Shown here: positions 32,967 through 44,216 of the stretch, one piece after another | Position numbering within the stretch: the first letter of the stretch is position 1 | How the letters are laid out: each line of letters opens with the position of its first letter | Origin: Amoebophrya sp. A120 | Taxonomy: Eukaryota; Sar; Dinophyceae; Syndiniales; Amoebophryaceae | Assembly: GCA_905178155.1 (NCBI GenBank) | Contig: CAJINV010000010.1 | Span: 2,748,587 to 2,812,586 of the forward strand | Reading direction: 5' to 3' | DNA length: 64,000 bases | Position numbers and translations under genes: made by a program | Notes under the pieces: model-generated | What the model saw: the letters and a program-made list of their open reading frames with translations, nothing else | What the model was told of the DNA's origin: nothing | Databases searched by the model: none

Positions 32967-33862
32967 CTTTTCGTCCGTATGATAGCAGTTTCTTTATTCT
33001 TTGGTATTGCTTCTTCAACAAAAAAAATTCAGAACTCTTTGCTATTGATTTCGTTCTGGGATCGTTGAAGAGAAAATTTTCTTCGTTTGACTGTCTAAAA
33101 GCCAAAATCTCGGCGAGCTCCATCAAGTAAAGAAATCAGAGCTTGACGAACGACGCAACAGCACGTCGTATGAACGGCTGTTCTATTGGAGACGAGTACG
33201 AAGCGAGACGAGAGATCGCACCAATTTATCGTCAACGAGAAGTCAAATTAAAGCCGTCTTGAAACGAATAGAAATTCCTCCTCGTCACTCAGCGACAACT
33301 GCACGAGGCAGAGTGATCGTGATAGAGATTCAAGTACGCCTACGCTATTGAAAGCGCAGCCACATTGGTCGATAACTAACTCCGCTGCGGGTCAAACCAC
33401 GACCCAGTGAAATTTGTATTGCCGGCGTTTTTCGATTTTGTTTGTTTGTACAAAGATGGCAAGTCCTGTGACCGGTTCCTCCGATAAGCATATCTGTTTC
33501 TGTACTAGGAATCCTTTGGCAAAAATATTTATTTTTTATTGCCATCCGTGCATCACTCGACCGTGACGCCGGTAATTTGTCTGTAACGATTAATTTTACC
33601 TTGCGAAACACTTGCGGTTTTTCAATCTTGTATTTGGTATTTGGAATCTTAAAACTCGCACTTTGCTCGAAACAATTTTACCTTGTGCTTTTGATACAAT
33701 CTGCTCTACTCACAGAGACAGTGTAAGTCCGAGTAAGTTGGTTCAGAAGTCCTAATTTTGTCATTACAAGTAGTAGTTGCTGATGGTTTTATTTTGAAAG
33801 ATGAATCCATCCTTTCCCCAGCCTCCCTTCCTCCACCACACCTTCATTTTCCGCCTGAAGTC
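32967..33862. other. Intergenic stretch
   Basis: Between the membrane protein start and the DNAI7-like stop. No gene or repeat seen. Confidence 0.45.
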
Positions 33863-36800
33863 CTAGTGAAAGCTGAGCAACCGCAGTGCCGTGCAGAGTC
33901 GCCGCAGCCGCTCGATGATCTTCACAGATTCTAGCGACGACCGGTACAGCTCCATGTTCTCCATGCACATGACGAGCGTGGCGTGGGTTTGGATCGGCGT
34001 GAAATTCGGTTTCAGGTCCGTCCCCGGAACCAGCGTGATTTTTTCCGTCCCCATAACCAGCACCGTTTTGTAGTCGCCGTCGTTGTCCACGTCGAATGGT
34101 GAGTGCGCGTCGTATTGGGTGTTGGCCCGGATGCGGAAGCACGCTTGGTCCTTTTCGAGTTTGCGTATGAATGGGAAACCAGGATGCGCTATTTGGAAGT
34201 TTGTCATGCTACTGTTGACATCATTTTCCTATAGAGTTCTTCTTCTGTGTTGCCCTACCGTGTTTGATTCTACTCCGTTCATCTATTGTTCAGATGTCTA
34301 AACAGCATGACAAACTCAAAATAGCTGAGATTTCCAATGTTTGATAGTCCTGTTGTGATTGGAGAAGACGATGTCGTTGTGCAGACTGATGGTCGCCAAA
34401 TCCGCGTAGGCCTTTTTTTATGCATTGCAAAAGTATCTCACTCATAGTAATCGCAATCATGCATGACAAATCCACTTTCTTTACCTAGTTCTGCATTACA
34501 AATTCCAGTTTTGTTCTTGAAGCAATTTGTCATGCGATTTATACTGGTACGATGCTTTTGCAATGCATATGTTTGCGACGGCAACGTCTTTGATGCAGGT
34601 TTTTCCGACGTCGTCACTGTCTTCTGGAAGGAGGTTGATACCTGGTGTGATTGATTCCCGTTTCTTATGCTATTTTGCTTGACAAAAAACATCTGCATGA
34701 AGACAATCACAAGGCGAGGCGAAGCATGCACAAAATCTAAATCAAAATCTCGAATCAAAAACAATCTTCTTAATACCACATTCCCTCAGCTCCAGCAGCA
34801 GCTTTACTGGGTCGTGGTAGACCTTTCTCTTCCTCTCCTGCATTTCCTCCTCGCTATCCTCCGGGAGCGGGGGCGCGTCACCGTCGAATAATATCGTCGA
34901 CATGAGCTCTGGCAGCGCCGGCCCCAACATCGTCACTCCCTCGTTGTTGATCTTGAACAGTGCCTCGAATCGCGTCGTTTTTAACTGCAGCTCGACCTCC
35001 CCGCCCGGAAATTTTGGTCTTATGATCCAGTAGGAGTAGGGGAACTCCAGATTTTTCGGCTGCGTGATACTGAAAAATCCTAGTCGCAGGCTGTAGAAGG
35101 AAATTTTCCGCGTGTTCTCGTCGAACTGCACTTCTGAGATGTGCTCCGTCGACCAGGCGCCGCCGGTCGAGGTTGAAGAGGAGGATCCGCCCGCCTGTTC
35201 TGCGCCTTCCGCCGGTTCGTTTTCCACCCAAATACTCACTTCCGGGACTGCCTCTATCACGCTGTTGTCCGGGACTTTGTACTCGATTTTGCAGGGTTGC
35301 AGCGTGGCAAGGTTTACTTGCGCGCCGCCCTCGGTATTCGGGTAGAGCAACCGCTTCAATCGGAGGGTTCCCTCGGGCGGAATCTGATGTAGGTGTGCAT
35401 TGCTATATGAGGGTGGAAAATGATGAACAAAAGCAAAACTATATAATTGAAGGACTATAAGGGAAAAAGTCATAACATCCTTCAGAAGAAAAACCTTCTG
35501 AAGAATCTTCAGAAGAATCAAAAAACCTTCAGAAGATCCAAAAATTAGCACTTTTTTAGGCGCGCAAAACTGAAACGGATTCAGATCCTGAATTGCACAA
35601 ATTTCGCCTTTTTTGAAAACCTTCAGAAGACTCAGACCTTCAGTAGGTGTGTTGTAACCTTCAGAAGGTTTTTGACCCAAAAAACCTTCAGAAGGTTGAC
35701 CAAAAATAATTCTTGACCTTCTTGAAGGTTTTGGCCTTCTGAAGGTCGTTTTTTCGAAACCTTCTGAAGGTGGAAAACGAAAATTGCCACTTTTTATCAA
35801 AAAACGGGAAAAAAATGATGCAACTTTTTTTGACCTTCTGAAGGTCAGAAAATCTTCTTGAAGGTCTTCTGAAGGTTGCGACCGGAAAACCTTCTGAAGG
35901 ATTCTTCTGAAGGTTTTCTAAATGTTGCTCCGGCCAACGCCAAACGAATAAAGCGCAACCTTTTATTTTAGCAAAGGCGCCGGCGCTGTGCCGGTCGGAC
36001 GCTTTTCGCCGTGTCGTGTGAAAAGAGCCCGACTGGATATCGCACGCGTTTAGATGCTTCGCGCACTGTTCTCCTGATTCTGGGCTTCGGGAGCTCGAAG
36101 ACCTTCGCGAAACGGAGTGAGAAGTCGCTGACTTCTCACTTTTCGAAAATTCTCACTCTGGGAAGAGTGAACGCGGCTCCGACTCCAGAGTGGGAATTTT
36201 TCAAAAGCGCGGAATCACTGACTTCCCACTCCGTTTCTCGAAGGCCATCGAGAAACGGAGCTTTTTTCAAAGTAAAAACTTTTCAGATGTGTCTCACTTT
36301 TCCAAAGCGAAAACTTTCCAGAAATGAGAAGTCAGCGACTTCCAAAATGACCACTTTCCAGAAGTGGGAAGTCAGTGACAAAATGAAAACAAAAAAGCTC
36401 CGACTTTCGAGACAAAATGAAAAGTCGCGGGCTCTTCATCTTGTTTTGCGACGGAAGGCAGGCCCCTTGTCTCTCAAAAACTTTTCCAGACAAAAGGCGT
36501 GTCACTCGTACCCCATGCGCGCACGCGCGGCGCATTTGCGAAGCTCCTGCGCTGCCACTCCTCGAAAGCCTTCGGGGAAGTTTTCCGGCTATCAGTTCTA
36601 CCGGAGCAGGGCTGCGAGTCATGCACTTTGATTTGAAAGCAGTTGCGTCGACGAAGCTGAAGGATGTATATACTTTTTCCCACGCGGCGCACGCCGCGTG
36701 GATTGGTTCTTAATCACGAAGTAGAGCATCTTGTCGTGGGTCAAATCAATGTTTAAGTGCGACTTGCATGACAACTTCAAGATACGAAAGTACCAGCTTC

Positions 36801-39800
36801 ATTATCCAGCCGCCCCGTGGATACACTTTTGGCCGGAACGGAATCGAGAGGACCTCCACGCGGCAGATTCCCCCGACGGAAAGGAGGAGGGTATGGAAGT
36901 TGAGAACATCTCGCCTAGACTGCCACAAAGTTAGTTGTGAAGACTGTCTTCAAATTTGTAATGCAGCACAACATTATTGCTAATCTTTGTTTTTTTACAG
37001 GCAGTCCTCGTGGGAGTACTACTTTGAGCGGAACGTGCTTGCGAGGAGAAGGACGCCCAAACAGCATGACAAGCTTGTGTTAACCTTGCTGGTCAGATAG
37101 AGAGCGACTTTCCAATCCCATACGGGCCCGTGTTTTTTGATAGATTGTCATAGACGGTGTACCTGAAGTGTGAATTTTGGAATCAAACTTGTCATGCACT
37201 TCAGAACCGAAACTGCTAAATAATGTTTCGTACTAACTTGGACGTATTGAATCCTCACCTCTTCAATACAGTGTCAAGTATGAAAAATCGAGAAAGTCTA
37301 TACAGCGATCGCACGCCAATTTGCGTATTTGTGTGGCCGGAGGCTATCGACTTAGGCAGCTCCAACAAAACCCCCATTCTATATTGGTCCACCACTTTTG
37401 CGCGAAACTTTGATGCTGGGTTTATGCTACCCCAAAAACCAACCCGGATTTTCGTTTTGTTGGTTCCCCAGCTGAACAAGAGAAGTTTTGGTTTTTCGTT
37501 TTGTCATGCGGAAATTTACAGCAAAAAAAAAAATGGATGTTCCGAACTGTTCGTACTTTGTCATGCGAAAAGGAATTTGAATCTGTTCATTTCCATCGAA
37601 AGTAATACACGTCCTGGACTTCCTGTCTTGCGTTGATCTGCTTTGGGTGGTGTTCCGTTGAAAAGCGTCACTGTTATATGTTCAATTTGCGATGCGCGTT
37701 TCGTTACGATTCTGATTTTCTTGCATGAGAATTAGGTAGAAGTGGACGAAGTCGACATCTGATAGATAAACCAGATTTTTTTTACACACATATCACAAAC
37801 TAGCCTGCAAAAACAGTGAGTTTTCAAAGGACATAGCTCGATGTGCCCCAGGAAAAACGCCATTGCTTGGTCTAGCTTCGCTAGCTCCAAATCCCGCAAG
37901 TCGTTTATGAACTCTGTGTATGGAATGCAAATATGTCTGGGTCTGGAACAAGAGTGCGAACGTGTCATGCATCTTTTCCATGACCCATGAGGTCTGAAAT
38001 GCGGGACCTAGGATGACAGACTCTGTCAGATCCCTATCATGCCTATCCTGCATGAGAAACTTTGTCTCAACTTGGTCAAAAGTGGACAACTTTTGGCATT
38101 CATGCAACACAGATTTTTGCACGATCCAGAATTAGCATTACAAGTTGCATCCTTCCAGACCCAGACATTTTTGCAATGCATACTGTGCACCACTGCATTT
38201 TTTGGAGGTTGTTCACGCCCTTGGCCTCTGCATACGCTATCTGCAAATCCTCGACGAGAAGAATGAAAACGAAATTTTGCGGTTATGAGAAGGATGGATA
38301 ATTGGATTGGTAGTCTTTCAATTATGGTATTCGCAAAGTCGGTTTTGCATTAGTCTAGGTCGCGATAGTTAGAATGTTCTTACACGACGCATGACAAATG
38401 AATCTCCATCCACACTAGATTTCTTGTACGCAAAATTTCTGTTCCGTATTTTCCTCGGACTTCAAGCTTTTGTTGAGCGCCTCGACGCACTTCAACACCT
38501 CTGTTTCTCGCAGATTTGTGCAGTAAGCCGATATCTCGGCTTCGTACCTGTTTTTGGTTTTTTTTTGCATCCAAAGTTTGTCATGCACACTTTGCAGAAA
38601 CTCGATATTGATGACCTCAACAGGTTGAAAGAGTGGAAATTTCACATGACATTATTTCGCATGACAGTCGTCTCTTTTATTGTACGGTATACCTGACGTC
38701 CGGCTTCGTGTTGCACGCTATGTATTCCTCCCATTCGTTTGCCAATCGAATTTTCTCTATTTGTATCATCAAGAAAATCACACTCATTTATTTTTTCCGG
38801 ACCTTGCTTTGCCTTTGTTTGTTTATGATGACGAAATTACATGCATGACAGACAGAGTTTTTCATGCAAGCCGGTATACCGAAAATTTTTGGCGACGAGT
38901 GCGATTTTCGACATGATAAATTCGTATCCCAGGTCCTTCATACTGTCATGCTGGAACTGGGCGGCCTGTCAGTCATTCGTCATACAGAGTTATCGGGAAG
39001 ACGAGCAGTTGCAGTTTGTCATGTGGAACACGAACATCAAAACGAAAAAACTTTCACATAGATTCCCTACATTCACTTTCAAATCGTCATTGCAGAAACG
39101 ATCTTCAAATCTTCGCTTACCTTCGGCGCCTCCTCCTCCAGCCTTTGTCGTTCCTCCTCGTTCTTTATGACTGTGCACAACTCCCCCTCCCCCTCATTTG
39201 TAATGCAAAATCCGAAATCCTGTCGTTGCTTTGTGGCACGGTTTGCATGACAAATCTCGGAAGCCCAAACACAAACAGTACAACGCTAGGCACATCAACT
39301 TGTCATGCAAAAGCTCCATTGGGGCTGGTGTCTGTATTGCTTCCTTTTCATGCCATAAAATTGAGGGGGAGGGGGAGTTGTGCACTGTCATATTCTTCGC
39401 TGCTAGCTCGGCTGCGGTTTTCTCTGCCTCCTCTGCCGCTATTCGGTCGTCCTCTGCTTTCTTCTATCAAACGCAAATATGTCTGGGTCTGGAAGAATGC
39501 GACTTTGTCTTTCATATTTAGCATGCCCCAAGAGGCCTGCATCAATGCAGGACCTGGCATGACAGGTTCTGCGAAGTCTCTCTCATGTCTATCCCGCGTC
39601 ACAAACTGCCGCTACACTTGTTCAAACGTGGACGCCTTTTGTTAATCATGCAACACAAATTTGTGTACTATCCAGACTTAGCATGACAAGTTGCATCCTT
39701 CCGGACCCAGACTTTTTGCATTTGATATCTTCGCCGCCTGTTCGATTTCAAATGCAACCTGCTCCTCTTGGGCTTTTAAGAGCTCCTCCTCTAATTGCCT

Positions 39801-39965
39801 CCGTGACTTCTTACCTGGAAATATAATTTTGTATAATACCTACTTCATCGAGATTCAAGTACATGGGGAACAGAAGAAATCAAACATTGAAGACATGCAA
39901 TGTTCAGCAAGACAAATACGTATTTTATCTATCACAGTGTACGTAACCTTACCTTTCTTCCCCAT
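33863..39965 (-). CDS. DNAI7: DNAI7/CASC1 (IC97)-like axonemal dynein-associated protein
   Basis: The family supports assembly or function of inner-arm dyneins in motile flagella. Start ATG at 39965; first exons encode MGKKGKKSRRQLEEELLKAQ and a charged coiled coil. Later exons encode RYEAEISAYCTNLRETEVLK, NDLRDLELAKLDQAMAFFL, MGVLLELPKSIASG and VGGICRVEVLSIPFRPK. The best-matching block is IEYKVPDNSVIEAVPEVSIW, AWSTEHISEVQFDENTRKIS, LGFFSITQPKNLEFPYSYW and FEALFKINNEGVTML, which follow the CASC1 C-terminal domain. The last exon stops at TAG 33863-33865. Both intron kinds occur: introners at 39465, 39166, 37919 and 34419, and GT-AG introns at 39815-39952, 38966-39120 and 38548-38879. Boundaries between 37.9 and 34.7 kb were not fully resolved. 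Confidence 0.78.
34419..34569. mobile_element. Introner, family B (151 bp)
   Basis: Begins TATGCATTGCAAAAGTATCT and ends GATGCTTTTGCAATGCATA. Flanks TTTTT (34414-34418) and TGTTT (34570-34574), four of five matching. Removal joins GTC GCA AAC A|AG GCC TAC in the minus-strand gene. Confidence 0.85.
35478..35921. repeat. Cluster of short palindromes, CTTCWGAAG
   Basis: Thirteen exact copies of CTTCAGAAG or CTTCTGAAG, mostly extended to CCTTCWGAAGG, plus three near copies, in under 450 bp. Spacing is irregular, so it is not a simple tandem array. It lies in a long non-coding interval of the DNAI7-like gene. Confidence 0.85.
36117..36400. repeat. Second set of short palindromes (GAAGTC / TCGAGAAACG hairpins)
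   Basis: GTGAGAAGTC-GCT-GACTTCTCAC (36117-36139) is a perfect palindrome with 10-bp arms. CGTTTCTCGA pairs with TCGAGAAACG across AGGCCA (about 36230-36256). Further GAAGTC...GACTTC pairs follow. Confidence 0.75.
37919..38182. mobile_element. Introner, family A (264 bp)
   Basis: Begins TATGGAATGCAAATATGTCT and ends CATTTTTGCAATGCATA. Perfect direct repeat CTGTG (37914-37918 and 38183-38187). Exons join as TGG TGC ACA G|AG TTC ATA on the minus strand. Confidence 0.9.
38548..38879 (-). other. GT-AG intron of the DNAI7-like gene
   Basis: On the minus strand GTATACC at the donor and AACAG at the acceptor; joins AAT TTT CG|G TAC GAA in frame. Confidence 0.7.
38966..39120 (-). other. GT-AG intron of the DNAI7-like gene
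   Basis: On the minus strand GTAAGC at the donor and TGACAG at the acceptor, phase 0 (CCG AAG | GCC GCC). It includes copies of the GCATGACA-type motif found inside introners. Confidence 0.7.
39166..39392. mobile_element. Introner, family C (227 bp)
   Basis: Begins TATGACTGTGCACAACTCCC and ends GGAGTTGTGCACTGTCATA. Perfect direct repeat TTCTT (39161-39165 and 39393-39397). Confidence 0.9.
39465..39727. mobile_element. Introner, family A (263 bp)
   Basis: Begins TATCAAACGCAAATATGTCT and ends GACTTTTTGCATTTGATA. Perfect direct repeat TCTTC (39460-39464 and 39728-39732). Exons join as GCG AAG A|AA GCA GAG on the minus strand. Confidence 0.9.
39815..39952 (-). other. GT-AG intron after the first 13 coding bases of the DNAI7-like gene
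   Basis: On the minus strand GTAAGG at the donor and TTTCCAG at the acceptor. Exon 1 is only 39953-39965 (ATG GGG AAG AAA G). Confidence 0.8.
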
Positions 39966-42951
39966 TTTCGCTTTCTCGTGTGCGGAAGAACAGAGAGGAG
40001 CAGTGTGCCACCGTGGTCGGGGTGCAACTTGTACTCGTCACTAGTTCCTTGTCGAAGGTGGTGTTGCTGATTGTCGCGGCACGAAGGCCGTATGTGCCGG
40101 ATTCCGTTCGTATGCTCGCTGCGCTGCGGAGAAACGCAGCCCAGGTGCGGCCTGCAGCGCACAGGGTTCTTGCCACAACAAGTTAAAAATGGAACAGGCG
40201 CCACGAGTCCCACATTGTGTTTTTTCAGACAGAATCAGACGAAAAAATGCGCTGCTGGTAGATAACGCTGCGCAATTCTTGAAGTGCTTGCGGACGACTC
40301 TGACCCGAAGAACATGTCATACGGTGCACAGCTCGCAACTATGATTTAGTAGTTTCGAATGCCTAGACAGTTTGTCTTTGTTAGAAGAAAAGGCGGCCAA
40401 ATACCAGACGACAAGTGCAACGATTTCGCTCTGAATGAATGAGGACGAGATACGGGCTGCAGTTTACTCGTTATGGAAATTTACACACGAGCACGAGGAC
40501 TGCGCCATGGTTGAAGCGCGGTAGACATTCAGGGCAGACGACGCTCCCTTCGACCACTCCCGACTCTCGCTGAATAACAACTTGCTTCACAACCACCCTC
40601 GGCCACGTTTTCTACTTGCTCATGTCAAGAACATACCACCTACACGATCACGGTTAGGTGCCTGTCTGAGAACAAAAAAAGGCGCCGCCCATACGCCTAT
40701 ATCGAGATGAAGGAACAGGCCGGGGGCCGACGACTGCGTTACAGGTAAGCGACAATAGACAACAATTGCAGGAGCCAGGCCCCGGAGCTGGCGGCCGCCC
40801 AAGGAAACAACAGGGCACGCGGCTCGCTGAGCACGAGAGGGGTGCCTCAGGGCAACCACTGCAAAGAAAGCAAAGTAGGTGGCACACCCGACGGGCAGGC
40901 GACGGGCGGCACACACATGGCCGCACGCCGGGGGCATGCCGGCCATGCAGTGGGCAACGGCATGAAGCGACGCGCCCTTGTTGCGCCGCCCGGTGCGTGT
41001 TTCGGGGGGGCGTGGCGCTTCCTTGGCCCTGCTTTGTTTCTCGGCGGAACCCGGCCAGCCTTGCTGCAGTGGGCGCCTGCGCGACCATGGGCGCCGCCCA
41101 ATATACACGACGAAAGTCAGATGCCGGCGCGGCCCGAGGGGGCGCGGCCCGCCCTATGCTTTTCGGTGGCACATGCCCGGCAACCAATAGCAACAGACGC
41201 CGCCGCGGCCACCTATCGACTTTTTTCGCGCGGAGGCCATGGTGTCGGGGCCTGGCTTCTTGCTCCGCCAAAAGGCCAGGAGACCACTCGCGGCCGGCGC
41301 AAGCTTTTCTTGAATCGTGGCGCTTCGCTTCCCGTGGCGGAGGGAGTCCACTACTGCCTCCTCGCCTCGTGACGGTGGGGAGGCACACCAGCACGCCAAA
41401 CTGCTGCCCGACGCCTCGCCACGCAGCGGCGTCGGCATGATTTATTTGAACGCTCTGGCAGAATTTGATTTGGAGTTGTGCGTCGAGTGTCCTGGTAGAA
41501 TTAGAAAAGGGTTTATCGGATGACGAGGTAGGTTCCGTCCGCCATGTTGCACAGATACAGTATTCTTGCGACATCAACAAGAGGTTTTTATTATACAATT
41601 TGTTCTCCTCTCGAAAACGATTGTGGGAAAATCAACAAAACAGTTTTATGGCTCTCTTCGGTGTGGAACTCAAGTAAGAACAAATGCGTACTTTCGAACA
41701 AACTTACACGAAACACAAACACCAATGCGAAATCCGACCTCACGATCAGGTCCCGTAAAAGGTCGTGAGAATGTAACTTGCAAATATCCGGAAACCGACG
41801 AGAGGGTTCCCACCTCCTGACTCACATGATCTTCCTCAGCAGCGAAGCTGTGGTCATAGTGAAGAAGCATGGGAACAAGAACATCGTCGTCGGGCTTCAG
41901 AAACTGTGCTTCGCATTTTATTTTATCTCCGTTTTGTAGTTCGCCTTCACGTCCTTTGTTTTCTTCACGAGCTCAAGTCGTTGCTGTTACTTCGGAGATT
42001 TGTGGTAGCGAGTGCATTCACAGCAGAAGTTACAGTTTGTCACTGATCCGTTTGTGCAGGCGGTCGTCTTGACTATCCGACCTCGCGTACTGCGATGAAT
42101 CAAAAAGTTTCCGGCGGCAGCGATGAAGCAAAATCTAGAGCTTGCACTTCGTTTCTTTCGTTGATGCACCGACGGCAAAATTAGTTCTGTAAAAGTACAT
42201 ATCACAGCATCTTTTTCTTTAACTTTAAGCTCTACAAGAAGCTGTACCGGGATGCAATAAGAATACTGAAATTTGTTTGGTTCACCAATCTTCAAAGAGA
42301 GGTTCACACCTCCTAGCTCAATAATGTTGTTCACGGTTTCATTGAGAAATTTTCACGGGAGTTTGAGTTTCCTTTTCCTTCGGGTAGTAAAATCGACAGC
42401 AGATCAAACCTTACATCGGTCATGATTGTTGCAGATGAAAACAAGTATCTCACACTATTTGAGGTTCTTTCTGGAAATGCCACGACAGCGTGGCGTCGAC
42501 AAAAGTCCAATGCTCTAAGTTGGCGTCGCTAGAAGCATTTGGAGAAGCTCATAAAGGTCTAAAAATTTAGCGTCCTTGTTATTTGTGATTGCAGCTCTTC
42601 TCCTACTTTTCTTCATGAGTTCTAGTGCGGAACCGAGCGAGGGCGAGCATCCTTTTTATCGGTTTGATGCAAGTAGACAGCAGCGGCGGTTGTATTTGGT
42701 TTTGGTCCACACAAATAATGAAGCTCTTGTGATAAACTTTTCTATCAGAAGAAAAAACAAGAAAGGTTGATGAAGATGAAACGCTTTCTGCATGTCTATA
42801 CAGATGGTACAAATTGTTAAGTTAAAACTATAGAACTAGAAGCGCCAGATGTGACAGTTGTTGGCTTCGAAAGTTGAAATTGAATGATAGCGCCTAGGCG
42901 TCACTCATCTGATGACGGATCTGTCAGATTGAGTTCTTGTAGTGGGCGAGG
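39966..42951. other. Intergenic stretch with a GC-rich block
   Basis: 40.70-41.45 kb is strongly GC-rich with overlapping open frames on both strands and no recognisable motif, similar in character to 18.0-18.9 kb. A minus frame at about 42180-42334 (ELGGVNLSLKIGEPNKF, LLVELKVKEKDAVICTF) looks protein-like and might be an exon of an unresolved gene, but its boundaries could not be set. Confidence 0.4.
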
Positions 42952-43779
42952 TCAATAAACAGCAAACTGTTTTTCTTCGAGGACGCGAGTGAACTCGCCG
43001 CGAGTTTCCCGGATTGCTTCGAGGACTGCTGCGTGGTGGGCAGACAGCAGATGGTGCCATGTGGGTTCAGGCGATATCCCACCGTCGGCAGGAAACTTCT
43101 GATGCAGCGCACGGACGTAGTTGATCGCGCGTTTTAAAAGTTCCGTCACGGCATTGGACACATGGACCGACACATGCTCGCGCGGTACGTGGACTTCGCC
43201 TGTTGTAGGAAAAACGTCATCGAGGCTGCAACTCGTCGCGTTGTAAGGCAGATTAGTTGGAAACAGCGCTTTTGTACTCGAAGAGGTGACATTGGCATTG
43301 CTAGTGCTACTGTTGTGACTGTTTTCGTGCTGCAGACACTCCTGTCGTGCTCCAGACCACGTATTCTCAGCTTTTTTGACACCTTTTTCCAGCACCTTCT
43401 GCTCATAGCTCCGCTCGCCGTACGCTGTGTCGGCGTACAGCTTCAAGAATAGACGTCTTGTTCCGTGTGCATGTTCGTGCGCTGCTTCCAAGTTCTCATC
43501 TTTCGGGTCATCCGTCGGAAATCTGGATTTCCAATAATCGATCACTGATTTTAGGATTTTCCACAGCACCCAAGGCCCCTCGATAATAAGCGTTCTGACG
43601 GTGGGGGAGGCACAGGTTCGGACGATGAGAAAAAGAGCGTCAACATCCACTATTCTTCGCAGTATCCCTGGCAAATTCTGTCTCGTTTTGTGTTCGCTTC
43701 GGATCTTCGGCAGCACATGTAAGTACAAGGTCTGCAGTGAAGATGCAGAATAGCAATTGTACGTCTGTACATGAGTCAA
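42952..43779 (-). CDS. Coiled-coil family protein, paralogue 1
   Basis: Intronless, 275 residues, family not recognised. It shares two blocks with the next gene: VDVDALFLIVRTCASPTVRT near the N-terminus, and FPTTGEVHVPREHVSVHV then NYVRALHQKFPADGGISPEP near the C-terminus. It ends soon after the second block, so it lacks the long coiled-coil half of paralogue 2 and may be a shortened copy. The hydrophobic first third may be membrane-associated. Confidence 0.65.
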   Translation of the reverse strand: MTHVQTYNCYSASSLQTLYLHVLPKIRSEHKTRQNLPGILRRIVDVDALFLIVRTCASPTVRTLIIEGPWVLWKILKSVIDYWKSRFPTDDPKDENLEAAHEHAHGTRRLFLKLYADTAYGERSYEQKVLEKGVKKAENTWSGARQECLQHENSHNSSTSNANVTSSSTKALFPTNLPYNATSCSLDDVFPTTGEVHVPREHVSVHVSNAVTELLKRAINYVRALHQKFPADGGISPEPTWHHLLSAHHAAVLEAIRETRGEFTRVLEEKQFAVY

Positions 43780-44216
43780 GCTATAGTGGCTTGCGAGAAA
43801 GTGGAATTCTTCGACTTGCCGAGAACATCTTTCTCAGGTTGAAGTTCCAATAAGGAAGATCACGAAGATATCGGTTCTTTAGTTGTGTTTGAGTTTGCCT
43901 CCGATATCATATAGAATCGCTCCTCCATCCGCACTCATCATGCAAATGCATGAAGCTACAGTACAACATTTACCACTCGAGCTAGAATTTCCCGTTCGTA
44001 CTACCGACGGCACTTTTTACAGGCTTTTCCAAATCGCCATCGCCTTCCACCGATATTCCCGCGTCGAAAATCTGCTCTCGCACAGTGCTGTGGTATCAAA
44101 TCGAAATTCCAAAAAACAATCGAGTTGCTCCCACTCTCATTCGAATTGCCATGACACTGTATGTCCACGCATAGCATGCAATGTGTATGTGTCATCTGGG
44201 CGGGGTGCCAACGAAA
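43780..44216. other. Intergenic stretch
   Basis: Between paralogues 1 and 2. No feature supported. Confidence 0.4.

Noticed and set aside
40654-41598. 314-residue minus-strand open frame
   Set aside because: GC-driven, Arg/Pro/Ala-rich, contradicted by equally long frames on the other strand.
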